A DNA stretch of 64,000 nt, taken from positions 1,069,001 through 1,133,000 of the forward strand of contig NZ_CP160797.1 in the NCBI RefSeq assembly GCF_040784915.1, written 5' to 3'. The translations under genes and the position numbers were made by a program. This document shows positions 7,846-16,322 of this stretch, one piece after another. The stretch comes from Bacillus vallismortis. GTDB taxonomy: Bacteria; Bacillota; Bacilli; Bacillales; Bacillaceae. A model generated the notes under the pieces. That model had not been told where the DNA came from, did not search any database, and was given only the letters and a program-made list of their open reading frames with translations. Numbering within the stretch: position 1 is the stretch's first letter; each line of letters begins with the position of its first letter.

Positions 7846-10080
7846 TTGAAAGCATATGTTTTTCCGGGTCAAGGCTCTCAATATAAGGGAATGGGCAGCA
7901 ACCTATTTGATGAGTTTTCAAACCTGACAAAACTATCAGATAATATTTTGGGATATTCAATTAAGAATTTATGTTTACATGACGAAAACCAAAAACTAAA
8001 ACAAACTGAATATACTCAGCCGGCCCTTTTTGTTGTGAATGCATTATGCTATTTAAACAAGGTCAATAAAACAGGAAAAATGCCTGATTTTGTGGCTGGA
8101 CATAGCCTTGGCGAGTATAACGCTTTGTTTGCCGCAGGTGTATTTGATTTTGAAACTGGATTGCGGCTTGTCAAAAAAAGAGGAGAACTGATGGGCAATG
8201 CCGTTAACGGAGGTATGGCTGCGGTCATCGGTTTTTCTGTCCAAAAGATTAAGCACCTATTAAAAGAAAATAGCCTGCCGGTTGATATTGCTAATGACAA
8301 TTCACCGACACAAATTGTGATTTCTGGTTTGGAATCGGATATCCTGCAGGCGCAGCCTATTTTTGAAAAAGCAGGCGCAGCTGCTTTTATCCCGTTAAAG
8401 GTAAGCGGAGCATTTCATTCCCGTTATATGGCGGATGCGAAAAGAGAGTTTTCCGACTTTCTAGAAGGCATACAACTAAAGACTCCAAAAATTCCTGTTA
8501 TTTCAAATGTTGAAGGAATGCCTTATGTCCGAGATGACATCAAAAAGAATATTACCATGCAAATTACCCATCAAGTCAAATGGACAGACAGCATAAGGTA
8601 CTTGTCAGCAATTGGGGTGCAGTCCATTGAGGAAGTGGGTCCAGGTAATGTGCTCACGAAGCTGACGCAAAAAATTCAAAAAGAAGCAGAGCCTCTTCAG
8701 CTGAATCATAGGAAAGAACAGTCTGAGCCCGTCACAAAGATTACACCGAAGGCTCTTGGCAGCAATGCATTTAAAGAAGAATACGGCTTACAATATGCAT
8801 ATGTGACAGGTTCTATGTATAAAGGGATTGCGTCGGAACAAATGGTGGTACAAGTCGGAAAAGCGGGGATGCTTGGGTTTTATGGAACGGGAGGCATGAA
8901 AATTGAATCAATTGAACGAGCCATTCAATGTATCCAACGCGAACTGACAAATGCTGAATCTTTCGGCATGAACTTACTGTGCAGTCCGGATAAGCCTTAT
9001 ATAGAGGAAGAAAGGATAAAATTGTATTTGCAGTATGGGATAAACATTATTGAAGCAGCCGCCTATATCAGCTTAACCGCTCCGCTCGTGATGTATAGGG
9101 CTCGGGGTGCCAAACGAAATCAGAATGGAAAGGTTGAAGCGAAAAACCGGATTTTTGCGAAGGTCTCTCGGCCTGAGGTGGCAGAAGTTTTCCTGCGACC
9201 TGCCCCGAATCATTTATTAGAGCAATTAACTAGAGAGGGGAAAATCTCTCAGGAACAGGCCGAATTAATGAGAGAAATTCCGATGGCTGATAATATAACT
9301 GTTGAGGCTGATTCAGGCGGACATACGGACAATGGTTCTGCGTACGCTCTCATGCCAGCTATGATTAAGTTGCGGGATAAGATTCATGCTGAATACCGCT
9401 ATCCCAAAAAAGTACGAATCGGCTCAGCGGGGGGGGTTGGAACGCCAGAAGCGGCTGCTGCTGCATTTATGCTCGGCGCTGATTATATTGTGACAGGCTC
9501 CATTAACCAGTGTACTGTGGAAGCCGGGACAAGCGATGCCGTAAAGGATTTGCTTCAGCTCGCGAATGTACAAGATACCGATTATGCTCCAGCTGGAGAT
9601 ATGTTTGAAATCGGGGCCAAAGTCCAAGTACTCAAAAAAGGATTATTTTTTCCTGTCAGAGCTAATAAGCTTTATGACTTGTATCGGAATTATAAATCAA
9701 TAGATGAAATAGATGAAAAAACGAGAAAAATGGTAGAAGATAAATATTTTCACCGGACATTTAAAGAAGTTTATGCAGACATAAAAAAATATAGGTCTCC
9801 GCATGAGATAGAAAGAGCGGAACGTCAGCCAAAATACAAAATGGCACTTATCTTTAAATGGTATTTCGGAAACGCAACGCGGCTTGCACTAATTGGGGAT
9901 GAAGAGCAAAAAGTAAACTATCAGATTCACTGTGGTCCTGCTCTCGGCGCTTTTAACCAATGGGTCAAAGGATCAGAACTGGAAAATTGGAGAAACCGCC
10001 ACGTCCATAAAATTGGAAAAAAATTAATAACGGAAACTGCCGATTTATTGAATCAGCGTTATCTCGCGATGGTCAATTAA
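7846..10080 (+). CDS. Trans-acting acyltransferase-enoylreductase didomain (trans-AT PKS type)
   Basis: A 744-aa two-domain protein. Residues 1 to ~290 form a FabD-like malonyl-CoA:ACP acyltransferase with GQGSQ near residue 9, active-site GHSLGE (85-90, Ser87) and GAFHSR with the catalytic His at 191. Residues from ~310 to 744 form an FMN enoylreductase of the PfaD type, with the loop SAGGVGTPEAAAAAFMLGAD at about 526-545. This architecture is that of PksE/BaeE-like enzymes that load and reduce on trans-AT polyketide synthases. The start is TTG 7846 after an AAAGGAAG ribosome site. No PKS or carrier protein is in the window. It sits between cueR and yhdR, ends 36 nt before yhdR, and looks AT-richer than its neighbours. 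Confidence 0.88.
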   Translation: MKAYVFPGQGSQYKGMGSNLFDEFSNLTKLSDNILGYSIKNLCLHDENQKLKQTEYTQPALFVVNALCYLNKVNKTGKMPDFVAGHSLGEYNALFAAGVFDFETGLRLVKKRGELMGNAVNGGMAAVIGFSVQKIKHLLKENSLPVDIANDNSPTQIVISGLESDILQAQPIFEKAGAAAFIPLKVSGAFHSRYMADAKREFSDFLEGIQLKTPKIPVISNVEGMPYVRDDIKKNITMQITHQVKWTDSIRYLSAIGVQSIEEVGPGNVLTKLTQKIQKEAEPLQLNHRKEQSEPVTKITPKALGSNAFKEEYGLQYAYVTGSMYKGIASEQMVVQVGKAGMLGFYGTGGMKIESIERAIQCIQRELTNAESFGMNLLCSPDKPYIEEERIKLYLQYGINIIEAAAYISLTAPLVMYRARGAKRNQNGKVEAKNRIFAKVSRPEVAEVFLRPAPNHLLEQLTREGKISQEQAELMREIPMADNITVEADSGGHTDNGSAYALMPAMIKLRDKIHAEYRYPKKVRIGSAGGVGTPEAAAAAFMLGADYIVTGSINQCTVEAGTSDAVKDLLQLANVQDTDYAPAGDMFEIGAKVQVLKKGLFFPVRANKLYDLYRNYKSIDEIDEKTRKMVEDKYFHRTFKEVYADIKKYRSPHEIERAERQPKYKMALIFKWYFGNATRLALIGDEEQKVNYQIHCGPALGAFNQWVKGSELENWRNRHVHKIGKKLITETADLLNQRYLAMVN

Positions 10081-10116
10081 AGATAGAATTTTAGTTTTTA
10101 AGTGCGGAAGGGACAG

Positions 10117-11298
10117 ATGAAATTGGCTGGGTTATCCCGGGAAATTGAAGAAAACTTAAATAAAGGATCATGGATCCGCAAGCTGTTTGATGAAGGCGCA
10201 AGGCTGAAGAAAGAGTTCGGGGATGACCAGGTATTTGATTTTTCAATCGGAAATCCGGTTGTTGAACCGCCTGAAGCTTTTAAGAGAGCATTAATAGAGG
10301 AAGCTGCCAAAGGCAATCACGGATACATACAAAATCAAGGGCTTCCGGCAGCAAGAGAAAAAGTAGCGCAATTTTTGGGGGCCCGTTTTGAAGCCGAGTT
10401 CTCGGCGGAACGCGTCGTCATGACGGTAGGCGCAGGCGGTGCATTGAATGTCGCGTTAAAAAGTATCGTAAACCCGGGTGAAGAGGTTATTATTCTCGCA
10501 CCTTATTTTGCCGAGTATAAATTGTATATTGAGAACTACGGGGGAAAAGCTGTAAGCTGCCCGTTGACGTCCCGGTTTGAGATTGATATTGAGGCGGTGA
10601 GACAATCGATTACCTCAAAGACGAAAGGGCTGATCCTCAATACACCTCATAACCCGACAGGCACTGTTCTCAGCCAGAAAAATATAGATGATTTAGGCGC
10701 TTTATTAAAAGAAATAGAAGAGAAGAGCGGACAGACGATTTATGTGCTTTTTGATGAACCGTACAGTCAATTAATCTATGATGAAGAGCTGGCAAATCCG
10801 TTTCAATCGTATCATCGTGTGATTTTGGCGAGCTCATTCAGTAAGGATCTCGGCATAGCCGGAGAGCGGCTCGGGTATATCGGATTAGACAGCAAGATGC
10901 CGGATGCCGCCCTTTTGATCAACGCTTTTGTGTTCTGTAATCGAACGCTTGGATTTGTGAATGCGCCTGTCATGGTGCAGCGGGCTGTGGCAAGAATGGA
11001 TGATTTAAGAGTAGACGCAAGCGCTTATAAAGAGCGCAGGGATTTAATGGTCGGCATTTTAAAAGAAGCAGGTTTTGAATTTGAAATGCCGAAGGGCGGT
11101 TTTTTCATATTTCCGAAATCGCCAATTGAAGATGAAGTCGCATTTTGCGTGCATGCCGCCCAAAAATACAAATTATTAATCGTGCCGAGCAGCGGCTTTG
11201 GAATGAAAGGGCACTTCCGTTTATCCTTCAGTGTGCCGATAGAACAGATTAAAAACTCACGGGATATCTTTATTGCCTTATATAAAGATTTTGTGTAA
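10117..11298 (+). CDS. yhdR: PLP-dependent aspartate-type aminotransferase YhdR
   Basis: A 393-aa class I aminotransferase. PLP-site features: NTPHNPTGT, the Asp/Tyr of [13 protein letters not shown], and the Schiff-base lysine in SSFSKDLG. The start is ATG 10117, behind GGAAGGG at 10105-10111; an upstream in-frame GTG at 10102 lies within that site and is rejected. In B. subtilis YhdR is a paralog of aspartate aminotransferase. Here it follows the AT-ER gene by 36 nt with no terminator between, so the two may be cotranscribed. Confidence 0.9.
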   Translation: MKLAGLSREIEENLNKGSWIRKLFDEGARLKKEFGDDQVFDFSIGNPVVEPPEAFKRALIEEAAKGNHGYIQNQGLPAAREKVAQFLGARFEAEFSAERVVMTVGAGGALNVALKSIVNPGEEVIILAPYFAEYKLYIENYGGKAVSCPLTSRFEIDIEAVRQSITSKTKGLILNTPHNPTGTVLSQKNIDDLGALLKEIEEKSGQTIYVLFDEPYSQLIYDEELANPFQSYHRVILASSFSKDLGIAGERLGYIGLDSKMPDAALLINAFVFCNRTLGFVNAPVMVQRAVARMDDLRVDASAYKERRDLMVGILKEAGFEFEMPKGGFFIFPKSPIEDEVAFCVHAAQKYKLLIVPSSGFGMKGHFRLSFSVPIEQIKNSRDIFIALYKDFV

Positions 11299-11412
11299 AG
11301 AGTGAAGCAAGTGGAGCCTTAAAGGGAGCGCGCCTGTCATATCTTTGTTTCCTCGATATAACTGGCTGATGAGATTTGAAGAAGATATCCAACACATGAA
11401 TAAGCTAGCTAG

Positions 11413-11440
11413 AAAGCTAACAGTGTGTGCTGTTAGCTTT
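11413..11440. terminator. Bidirectional terminator between yhdR and the MocR gene
   Basis: An 11-bp perfect stem (AAAGCTAACAG / CTGTTAGCTTT), 6-nt loop, with a T run on the right. The minus-strand MocR gene ends at 11441. Confidence 0.8.
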
Positions 11441-12859
11441 TTATATTTGTTTGATTCTCCAAGCCTTTGCCAGCTTTTTTATACCGTGCTTTATCGTTTC
11501 TTCAGATAATGCACCAAATCCTAGCAGAACGGCAGCGGGTGATGCCGTTGACGGTTCCAGATGATAAATGGATGATGGGTACACGTTGATGCCCTCTTTT
11601 TTCGCGGCAAGAATCAGTTCATTTTCAGTCATACCATTCTTTACTTTCAACAAAATATGTAAGCCTGACCCCTGCCCGGAAATGTCTGCTTGATCCTGAA
11701 AGAAATAATTTACCGCATCAACTAAAATATCATGTTTCTTTTGGTATAAATGTCGCATTTTCCGCATGTGCCTTGCAAAATCATTTGATTCCATAAACAA
11801 TTGGAGTGTCTTTTGCAATATAGGGGACACAATCTGATTATAGCTGTGTGTCTGCTGCTGAAAGCGGTGAAACAAAGAGCGGGGTAGGATGAGATAACTG
11901 ATTCTGAAAGAAGGTGACAAAATCCTTGAGAAAGTACCGGTATAAATCACCCTATCATGCTTATCTAGACTTTGGAGCGCCGGGAGCGGACGTCCTTTAA
12001 AACGGAATTCGCTGTCATAGTCATTTTCGATTATGTAAGCGTTTTTTTCATAAGCCCACTGCAGCAACTCCATTCGCTTTTTAATCGAAAACGTCATACC
12101 AAAAGGAAATTGATGAGAGGGGGTTACATAAACGGCTTGAGCCTGACTATTGTATAAATCTTCCATACTGATGCCATCAGACTCCAGAGTTATTGAGCGG
12201 TAGCTGAAGGATGAGTATTGTTCGAATATTGCTTTTACTCCAATGTTCACAGCTTCTTCAGTACCTACTATTTTGACATCATCCTTCAGTAGATGAAACA
12301 AAAGCTGAAGTGAATGATAGGTTCCTGCACTGATTATAATTTGATCTGGTGAACAGCACACCCCCCGTACTTGATGCAAGTATGAAGCAACTTCCTTTCG
12401 TAAGCCATATTCACCCTGCAAGTCTGCGTTTTTTTGGAGCAGATGAAGATTTTCAGACGTTAAACATAAACTACTCCATTTTTTCCATTTTTTAAAAGGG
12501 AAATGATAGAGATCGACATGGTCATAATGAAAGTCGAAACTCGCAATTTGATTTTTGGGGTTCTCTTCTTTGGGTTCTCTGGAAGCTTCAGTTTGCAAAT
12601 CCGATATGTTTTCCGGTGAAACAGCGTAAAAACCGCTTCTAGGCTTGCTTCTGATGTATCCCTCTTCTAGCAATAGTTCATAGGCATCAGCGATAGGCGT
12701 TCTGCTGATTTTTAAATATACTGATAGATTTCTGATTGATGGAAGCCTAGTATCCTGTTTGATTCTCCCCGATATGATTTCCTCGCGTATGTATTGGTAC
12801 AGTTGTATGTACAAAGGGATATTCGATTTTTCATTCAGTAGCGGCATGAGTTCAATCAC
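11441..12859 (-). CDS. MocR/PdxR-family regulator (GntR HTH fused to aminotransferase fold)
   Basis: A 472-aa protein from GTG 12859, which is preceded by AAAGGAG at 8 nt. Residues ~1-80 are a GntR winged helix (IPLYIQLYQYIREEIISG, LPSIRNLS). The rest is a fold-type I aminotransferase domain with IIENDYDSEFRF (the PLP-ring Asp and Tyr) and YTGTFSRILSPSFR where the Schiff-base lysine normally sits (see findings). MocR proteins usually control divergent genes for PLP or amine metabolism. Here the divergent gene is a ruined HisC-like aminotransferase. Strain 168 has a similar protein (YhdI) a few genes away from this locus, so this is an extra copy or a relocated relative. Confidence 0.85.
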   Translation of the reverse strand: MIELMPLLNEKSNIPLYIQLYQYIREEIISGRIKQDTRLPSIRNLSVYLKISRTPIADAYELLLEEGYIRSKPRSGFYAVSPENISDLQTEASREPKEENPKNQIASFDFHYDHVDLYHFPFKKWKKWSSLCLTSENLHLLQKNADLQGEYGLRKEVASYLHQVRGVCCSPDQIIISAGTYHSLQLLFHLLKDDVKIVGTEEAVNIGVKAIFEQYSSFSYRSITLESDGISMEDLYNSQAQAVYVTPSHQFPFGMTFSIKKRMELLQWAYEKNAYIIENDYDSEFRFKGRPLPALQSLDKHDRVIYTGTFSRILSPSFRISYLILPRSLFHRFQQQTHSYNQIVSPILQKTLQLFMESNDFARHMRKMRHLYQKKHDILVDAVNYFFQDQADISGQGSGLHILLKVKNGMTENELILAAKKEGINVYPSSIYHLEPSTASPAAVLLGFGALSEETIKHGIKKLAKAWRIKQI

Positions 12860-13009
12860 TGATAGTACTCCTTTATTAATAAACTGACATCCAAAAGTAA
12901 GCAAAAACTGACCATTTAACATTTTCTGAAATTTTGATACGGTAATCATAACATTTTTTCAAACTTATGTATATAATTGCTAGATTTTAATAGTTAAGGG
13001 TTGTAAGAC

Positions 13010-13794
13010 ATGTCTGTCACTTTGCCTCATATCAAACTGATGACCCCGTATGTATCTGCAAGCCAGCCCATAAAAGGTAGCGCCATCAAGCTGAATCTGA
13101 GTAAAAATTCATATCCACATCCAGTTTTAGTCAGGGAAGTACTGAGAAGAGAACATGCGATTATATCCGACATCGAATGCTCCGACAGTGCTCCTGCAGC
13201 CATCCTCAGAAGCAGAAAGACTGGCCCGTATGTTCTCCGGACTCGTCTTCATAGATGAAGTTTATAAGGATTTTGCAGTTTCAAATACATCAGAGATACC
13301 TTTGATTTAAGCTATGACAATGTGATAGTGGTGTGAACAGTTCCAATACTTTTTCACTTTGTGGTGCCCGTTCTGGCCGCTGTTTTGCTGATAAAGAACT
13401 TATCCAGAAATTGATGAGGGTAATGATAATATACGTAAACTGGCTCAGGCAAAAGCTGGCGCTGGCAGCACTGTGTGATCAGGAGGATCTTAAAGCTTAG
13501 ATCGAGGGATCAGAAGCACACGCCGCCGCTTAACGGAAAAATAAAAAAACATTGGCTTTGTGTTATACCATCGCAGACGAATTTTGTTTTATGCATTCTC
13601 CCTCCCCGATGGTATAAAGGCGGAACAATTGAATTAAAATCTGCTTGAAAACGAATCCATGTCTGGTACCTCAGTGAAAATTTGTTAAAAAACAAGGCTG
13701 CGCATCTAGATTGGGACAGATTAAATCCAGATACTGTGCACAGTAATCGAGCAGCTGCTGTTTTGCCGATCAAAGAGATGGCGCCGACATTAAA
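13010..13794 (+). pseudogene. Decayed HisC-like PLP aminotransferase
   Basis: Pieces of one aminotransferase appear in order but in different frames. The N-terminus (IKLNLSKNSYPHP) runs from ATG 13010 to a stop at 13258. A middle block has FIDEVYKDFA (like HisC IDEAYIDF) near 13250, and SYDNVIVV near 13320. A lysine-site block SNTFSLCGAR near 13340 has Asn where the catalytic Lys belongs. A C-terminal block has IPSQTNFVLC near 13570. In-frame stops, frame changes and a gap of about 80-100 residues make it non-functional. It lies divergent from the MocR gene, its likely former regulator. Confidence 0.75.
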
Positions 13795-13831
13795 ATGAGA
13801 TATTTCTATTTTACTTGGAGGATAATATCAA

Positions 13832-14374
13832 ATGAACTGGTATGCAATCTTTGTTGAAAGCGGAAAAGAAGAAATTGTCCAAAAGTATTTGAGCATGTAT
13901 TTTGATGCGGATATACTTTATTCAATGGTCCCGAGAAGGGTTGTGCCCGAACGAAGAAAAGGTAAAATTTACCATGTCATGAAAACATTATTTCCGGGCT
14001 ACGTACTTATCAAAACAAGGATGAATGGCAACATGTTACATAAAATGCGTTCAATTCCTGACTTCTATCGATTCGTAAATAATGGCAGCTGTTACACTAA
14101 AGAAGCCGGGGAATATTATTGTCAGATAAGAGAAGAGGAAATGAGCGTTTTATTTAAATTGATAGAAAAAGGCGACATTATCAGCTATTCGAAGATTAAA
14201 ATAGAGGAATCCAAAGTTTATGTGGTCTCAGGACCTCTTCACGGGCTGGAAGGCACCATTAAAAAAATTGATAAACGCAAAAAAAGAGCAAAAGTCCAGC
14301 TAAATTTGCTCGGTAAAGAACAAACGGTAGAACTCGGGATTGAACTGAGCGTTAATGATTCCGTCCGCTCCTAA
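13832..14374 (+). CDS. loaP: LoaP-type NusG paralog, transcription antiterminator
   Basis: A 180-aa protein: NGN domain (MNWYAIFVESGKEE... LFPGYVLIKT, residues 1 to ~110) and a C-terminal KOW motif (VVSGPLHGLEGTIKKID, about 130-150). Specialised NusG paralogs of this kind, LoaP, are known in Bacillus and act on the leaders of long antibiotic gene clusters such as difficidin and macrolactin. It starts at ATG 13832 after TTGGAGGAT. It sits in the same island as the trans-AT AT-ER gene, which suits a polyketide origin. Its target operon is not evident here; yhdT is the next gene downstream but has its own promoter. Confidence 0.85.
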   Translation: MNWYAIFVESGKEEIVQKYLSMYFDADILYSMVPRRVVPERRKGKIYHVMKTLFPGYVLIKTRMNGNMLHKMRSIPDFYRFVNNGSCYTKEAGEYYCQIREEEMSVLFKLIEKGDIISYSKIKIEESKVYVVSGPLHGLEGTIKKIDKRKKRAKVQLNLLGKEQTVELGIELSVNDSVRS

Positions 14375-14411
14375 AAGTCTAAAAATTAAAAATCATTTTT
14401 GGAATGAGTTG

Positions 14412-14482
14412 TGTTACAATAAAATATACAATTTATAATCAAACTTTGACTTGGAGGTGGTATGATGGGGCCCTCTGCTTAG
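14412..14482 (+). promoter_or_regulatory. yhdT promoter and short upstream ORF
   Basis: An extended -10 element TGTTACAAT (14412-14420) precedes a strong ribosome site GGAGGTGG (14453-14460). That site serves a tiny frame, ATG 14462 or 14465 to TAG 14480-14482, encoding MMGPSA. The mini-ORF ends about 90 nt before the real yhdT start. It may be a regulatory leader peptide; the role is inferred only from position. Confidence 0.45.
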
Positions 14483-14529
14483 GCAACAATACACCGCGTA
14501 CCTCAATGTTAAGGAAAAATGATTATATC

Positions 14530-14570
14530 AGGAGGTGACTCCTTATCCTTTCATGAGGGGATAAGGTTAA
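14530..14570 (+). promoter_or_regulatory. Translation-initiation hairpin between SD and start of yhdT
   Basis: AGGAGGTG at 14530-14537, then 3 nt, then a 26-nt hairpin (14541-14566) with the perfect 8-bp stem CCTTATCC / GGATAAGG, extendable by G-T pairs, then TTAA and ATG 14571. Linear SD-AUG distance is 33 nt; with the hairpin folded it is 7 nt. The hairpin length equals that before yhdP. Confidence 0.65.
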
Positions 14571-15953
14571 ATGGACGATATTGACAGTCTGATTTTAATT
14601 GGTGTGCTCATTGCTTTAACCGCGTTTTTCGTTGCAAGCGAGTTTGCGATTGTTAGAGTAAGGAGATCCAGAATTGATCAGCTTATAACAGAAGGAAACA
14701 AACGGGCGATACTCGCAAAGCGTGTCATAACAGATTTGGATGAATATTTATCCGCATCCCAGCTGGGCATTACATTGACATCGATCGGACTTGGCGTGCT
14801 GGGGGAGCCGGCATTTGAACGGCTTCTGCATCCATTGTTTGAACCGCTCGGCCTGCCGGAATCGGTTTCTCATGCGATCTCTTTTGCGGTCGCGTACGGC
14901 CTGATCACGTTTCTGCACGTTGTAGTAGGTGAACTGGCCCCGAAAACGGTCGCGATCCAAAAGGCAGAACAGCTGACCTTGCTGATAGCGGGTCCATTGC
15001 GTTTATTTTATTTGCTCCTGTTTCCGTTTATTTGGATCCTCAATGGATCTGCGCGGATTTTATGCGGCTTGTTCGGTTTAAAGCCTGCGTCAGAACATGA
15101 TGGTTCCCATTCTGAGGAAGAACTCAGAATGCTGTTGTCTGAGAGTTTAAAAAACGGAGAGATTAATCCGTCTGAATATAAATATGTAAATAAGATTTTT
15201 GAATTTGATAATCGGATCGGCAAAGAAATTATGATACCGCGAAAGGAAATGGCGGCTGTGTCAACAGAGATGACGATGGCCGAGATGCTTGAAGTCATGC
15301 TGAAGGATAAATACACACGCTGGCCTGTGACAGACGGGGACAAAGACAGTGTCATCGGTTTGGTCAATACGAAGCATTTGTTTTCTGATTTGTTGTTTAT
15401 GACAGAAGAGGAACGAATGAAGATGACGATCCATCCGTATGTGCGGCCGGTAATCGAAGTGATTGAAACCATCCCGGTTCATGACTTGCTGATTAAAATG
15501 CAGCGCGAACGCATTCATATGGCCATATTGTCTGATGAATACGGTGGAACATCGGGACTTGTGACGACAGAGGATATTCTTGAGGAAATTGTCGGCGAGA
15601 TCAGAGATGAATTTGATGAGGATGAACAGCCGCTGATCCAACATCTTGGCGATCGCCATTATGTCATGGATGGAAAGGTTCGGATCGATCAGGTGAACAG
15701 CCTTCTTGGTGCAGCGATTCAAGAAGACGTCGATACGATCGGCGGGCTGATATTAAAAGAAAACATCGATATTGAGGCTGGTGAATCCATCCGCATCGGT
15801 TCATACACGATAAAGGTGCTGAAGATGGACGGCCGATTAATCAAGCAAATCGAGATAAAAGAAGCAGCAAGCACAACCGGGGTTACCGCGCACCACACGC
15901 TGCCGATGCCCGAGCCTGTGATGCTGAACAATGCGACCTTGAGCGAGAAATAA
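14571..15953 (+). CDS. yhdT: CNNM/CorC-family membrane transporter YhdT
   Basis: 460 aa, the same domain order as YhdP: DUF21 membrane domain (~1-190), CBS pair (~205-335), CorC_HlyC domain (~350-435). The two share long identical stretches such as [15 protein letters not shown] and [18 protein letters not shown]-like blocks. The family includes Mg2+/Co2+ efflux proteins, and the substrate of YhdT is less certain than that of YhdP. Its stop codon lies inside the loop of its terminator. The leader carries a mini-ORF and an SD-AUG hairpin. Confidence 0.9.
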   Translation: MDDIDSLILIGVLIALTAFFVASEFAIVRVRRSRIDQLITEGNKRAILAKRVITDLDEYLSASQLGITLTSIGLGVLGEPAFERLLHPLFEPLGLPESVSHAISFAVAYGLITFLHVVVGELAPKTVAIQKAEQLTLLIAGPLRLFYLLLFPFIWILNGSARILCGLFGLKPASEHDGSHSEEELRMLLSESLKNGEINPSEYKYVNKIFEFDNRIGKEIMIPRKEMAAVSTEMTMAEMLEVMLKDKYTRWPVTDGDKDSVIGLVNTKHLFSDLLFMTEEERMKMTIHPYVRPVIEVIETIPVHDLLIKMQRERIHMAILSDEYGGTSGLVTTEDILEEIVGEIRDEFDEDEQPLIQHLGDRHYVMDGKVRIDQVNSLLGAAIQEDVDTIGGLILKENIDIEAGESIRIGSYTIKVLKMDGRLIKQIEIKEAASTTGVTAHHTLPMPEPVMLNNATLSEK

Positions 15954-15962
15954 GCTCAAGGT
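15936..15962. terminator. Terminator of yhdT, shared with crcB operon
   Basis: A 9-bp stem (ACCTTGAGC / GCTCAAGGT), 9-nt loop, T run. It overlaps the last codons of yhdT and lies just past the end of the minus-strand crcB gene. Confidence 0.8.
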
Positions 15963-15965
15963 TTT

Positions 15966-16322
15966 TTACGTTGCAATTGTCCAGCCGCACCAAAACGCCA
16001 AAAGCGACCCGCAAAGCGTTAGGGTGATGTACAGAATGCTTTCCATAACGCGTTTGGCCAGCAGAAGCTGAACACTTTCAACGCTGAAAGTGGAAAAGGT
16101 CGTAAAGGCGCCGAAAAATCCCGTGCCGATGATGAGGGAGGCCGAAGCATTTGTGACGTGGAGCCCTGTAAACAATCCAAGCCCGAGAGCCCCAAGTATA
16201 TTGACTGTTAATATGCCAATGGGCAGGCTGGGACCTTTGGTTTTGGCGGTGATGACATTGCCAAGCCAAAAGCGCAGCATCGCGCCAAGGCCGCCCGCTA
16301 TAAAGATACCCGCCAGTGTCAT
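15966..16322 (-). CDS. crcB: CrcB/Fluc fluoride channel subunit 1
   Basis: A 118-aa protein with four hydrophobic helices and the family signatures [13 protein letters not shown] and [15 protein letters not shown]. CrcB/Fluc proteins export fluoride as dimers. It overlaps the next subunit gene by 4 nt, the usual arrangement of paired Fluc genes. It is the last gene of the yhdW-crcB-crcB operon. No fluoride riboswitch is evident upstream of the operon. Confidence 0.93.
   Translation of the reverse strand: MTLAGIFIAGGLGAMLRFWLGNVITAKTKGPSLPIGILTVNILGALGLGLFTGLHVTNASASLIIGTGFFGAFTTFSTFSVESVQLLLAKRVMESILYITLTLCGSLLAFWCGWTIAT

Noticed and set aside
11300..11412. Frame containing LFPRYNWLMRFEEDIQHMNKLA after yhdR
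   Set aside because: It looks somewhat like the start of a small heat shock protein, but it is short, lacks a start with a ribosome site, and runs into the terminator.
14421..14530. Possible M-box or Mn2+ riboswitch in the yhdT leader
   Set aside because: The conserved core blocks of the M-box and yybP-ykoY classes are not present by eye; only the mini-ORF and the SD hairpin can be supported.
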